Of a stretch of DNA of 64,000 nt, positions 63,279-64,000 are shown piece by piece. Both the position numbers and the translations under genes were made by a program. Each line of letters starts with the position of its first letter. Positions within the stretch are counted from its first letter, which is position 1. The stretch spans positions 434,001 through 498,000 of the forward strand of contig NZ_JACFAJ010000006.1 of assembly GCF_014250685.1 (NCBI RefSeq), written 5' to 3'. A model generated the notes under the pieces. The model worked only from the letters and a program-made list of their open reading frames with translations, had not been told where the DNA came from and made no database searches. The DNA comes from Cetobacterium sp. 2A. GTDB lineage: Bacteria > Fusobacteriota > Fusobacteriia > Fusobacteriales > Fusobacteriaceae.

Positions 63279-64000
63279 TTATTTTCTCAGAAAAAATGTT
63301 AGAAGTAAGTTCTTTTGATTCACAGGAAATCTCATTACACCTTTCATTGTCAAAAGTTCTTCCGCATTTTTAGGATTTTTCATAAGTTGAATACTATAAT
63401 TTACTATTTCTTTTACTAAATCCCTCGTTGCCTCTCCTCTTAAAATTTCTTCTGCAAAATAAATTTTATCTAAATCATCTATAAAATCTTTATTTCTTAT
63501 GAAGTCTCTAATTGATTTATACAGGTTTATTTTATAAATAAACTCCCCCGTAGTTAGCCAATTCTTTATATGACTCCCTATTTCTTCATAACTTGAACCT
63601 AGCTCTAAATCTTCAGTTTCTTTAATCAACTTATATTTTTCTATTTCAGAGGCATCTCCTAAAAAGAAATCATATTCAAATTGAGTTACATCTAAATCTT
63701 TAGGCATCTGTTTATCAAATTTTAAAATCATACTTCTTGATTTTATAGTTGGTAGAATATTTAAACTAGAAGTCATAAGTATAAAGAAACAATTTACATT
63801 TGGTTCCTCTATTAGCTTTAACATAGCATTTGCTGATTCTTTCTTCATCTTCTCTACATCTGTTATTATAAAGACTTTATTTCCACCTTCGTACGAACTC
63901 ACAGAAGCACTATAAGCAAGTTCTCTTATCGCCTCAATCTTTACTCCATTGCTATCTTCAAGTATCTCTAAATCTCCATGAAGAGTATTACAATTTAATC
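63279..64000 (-). CDS. holB: DNA polymerase III delta' subunit-like AAA+ protein, 5' end outside window
   Basis: Clamp-loader subunit. The reading frame stays open from the stop near 63279 to the window edge (about 240 codons), so the GTG at 63902 is internal and not the start. Upstream of it I read GVKIEAIRELAYSASVSSYEGG, with the delta' pattern IR..L, then KVFIITDVEKMKKESANAML (Walker B and sensor region, AMLKLIEEPN). FFILMTSSLNILPTIKSRSM follows, the delta'/gamma pattern of TIxSR. The N-terminal Walker A portion lies outside. In many bacteria holB precedes stress or ribosome genes; here it is the gene just upstream of the tRNA cluster. Confidence 0.83.
   Translation of the reverse strand, partial: LNCNTLHGDLEILEDSNGVKIEAIRELAYSASVSSYEGGNKVFIITDVEKMKKESANAMLKLIEEPNVNCFFILMTSSLNILPTIKSRSMILKFDKQMPKDLDVTQFEYDFFLGDASEIEKYKLIKETEDLELGSSYEEIGSHIKNWLTTGEFIYKINLYKSIRDFIRNKDFIDDLDKIYFAEEILRGEATRDLVKEIVNYSIQLMKNPKNAEELLTMKGVMRFPVNQKNLLLTFFLRK

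Overview
The window is a gene-dense, AT-rich bacterial chromosome segment. It looks like Fusobacteriota (Fusobacteriaceae, something near Fusobacterium or Cetobacterium); this is inferred from gene content, not from a search. It mixes diderm traits (a FadL/OmpP1-type outer-membrane protein, an AMIN-type cell-wall amidase) with traits usual in Firmicutes (hrcA-grpE-dnaK-dnaJ under a CIRCE operator, RNase J, a guanine riboswitch, the long fused PurL, GGAGG ribosome sites). No prophage, insertion sequence or CRISPR array was seen. The segment reads as core chromosome with a few accessory patches.

Layout. 1-7640: purine operon purE-purK-purL-purC-purF-purM on the minus strand, behind a guanine-class riboswitch and an intrinsic terminator; purM runs off the window. 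7.7-10.3 kb: MscS channel, tRNA-Val, tRNA-Glu, an alkyltransferase, an alpha/beta hydrolase and tRNA-fMet. 10.4-13.9 kb (plus strand): a PLD-SF2 helicase-DUF3427 protein followed closely by a NUDIX hydrolase and a small GlsB-type membrane protein, the most accessory-looking patch. 14-28 kb: metabolic and accessory genes on both strands: a GltD-like oxidoreductase, rRNA-modifying enzymes, an XRE/cupin regulator with a DSD1-type PLP enzyme, small redox proteins, a lipoprotein flavin reductase translationally coupled to a radical SAM enzyme, a MATE transporter, an HxlR (DUF24) regulator divergent from a disulfide oxidoreductase, and an acyltransferase.

28.2-38.9 kb: trans-translation and RNA decay (tmRNA, smpB, rnr), yqeK, a GerMN protein with an amidase, yajC, and the heat-shock operon with a perfect CIRCE. 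39.2-40.5 kb: a FadL-family porin with a palindrome upstream of its promoter. 40.6-58.1 kb: a long minus-strand run for NAD synthesis, ribosome assembly and modification (rbgA, rsmI, tlyA, yhbY, rsmE, mtaB), isoprenoid synthesis (dxs), RNase J, cell elongation (PBP2, MreD, a LytR_C protein), an Rrf2 regulator and ruvB. 58.2-62.7 kb: ptsI-ptsH-ispH-rpsA as one overlapping operon. 62.8-63.1 kb: a four-gene tRNA cluster (Val, Asp, Phe, Cys). 63.3-64 kb: the 3' part of holB, which continues past the window.

Many genes overlap by 1-20 bases, so transcription units are long and translational coupling is common. Several start codons were moved inward from the longest open frame because a GGAGG-type site sits at the right distance from an internal ATG or TTG. 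Promoters are described only where both hexamers with 16-17 base spacing can be read.
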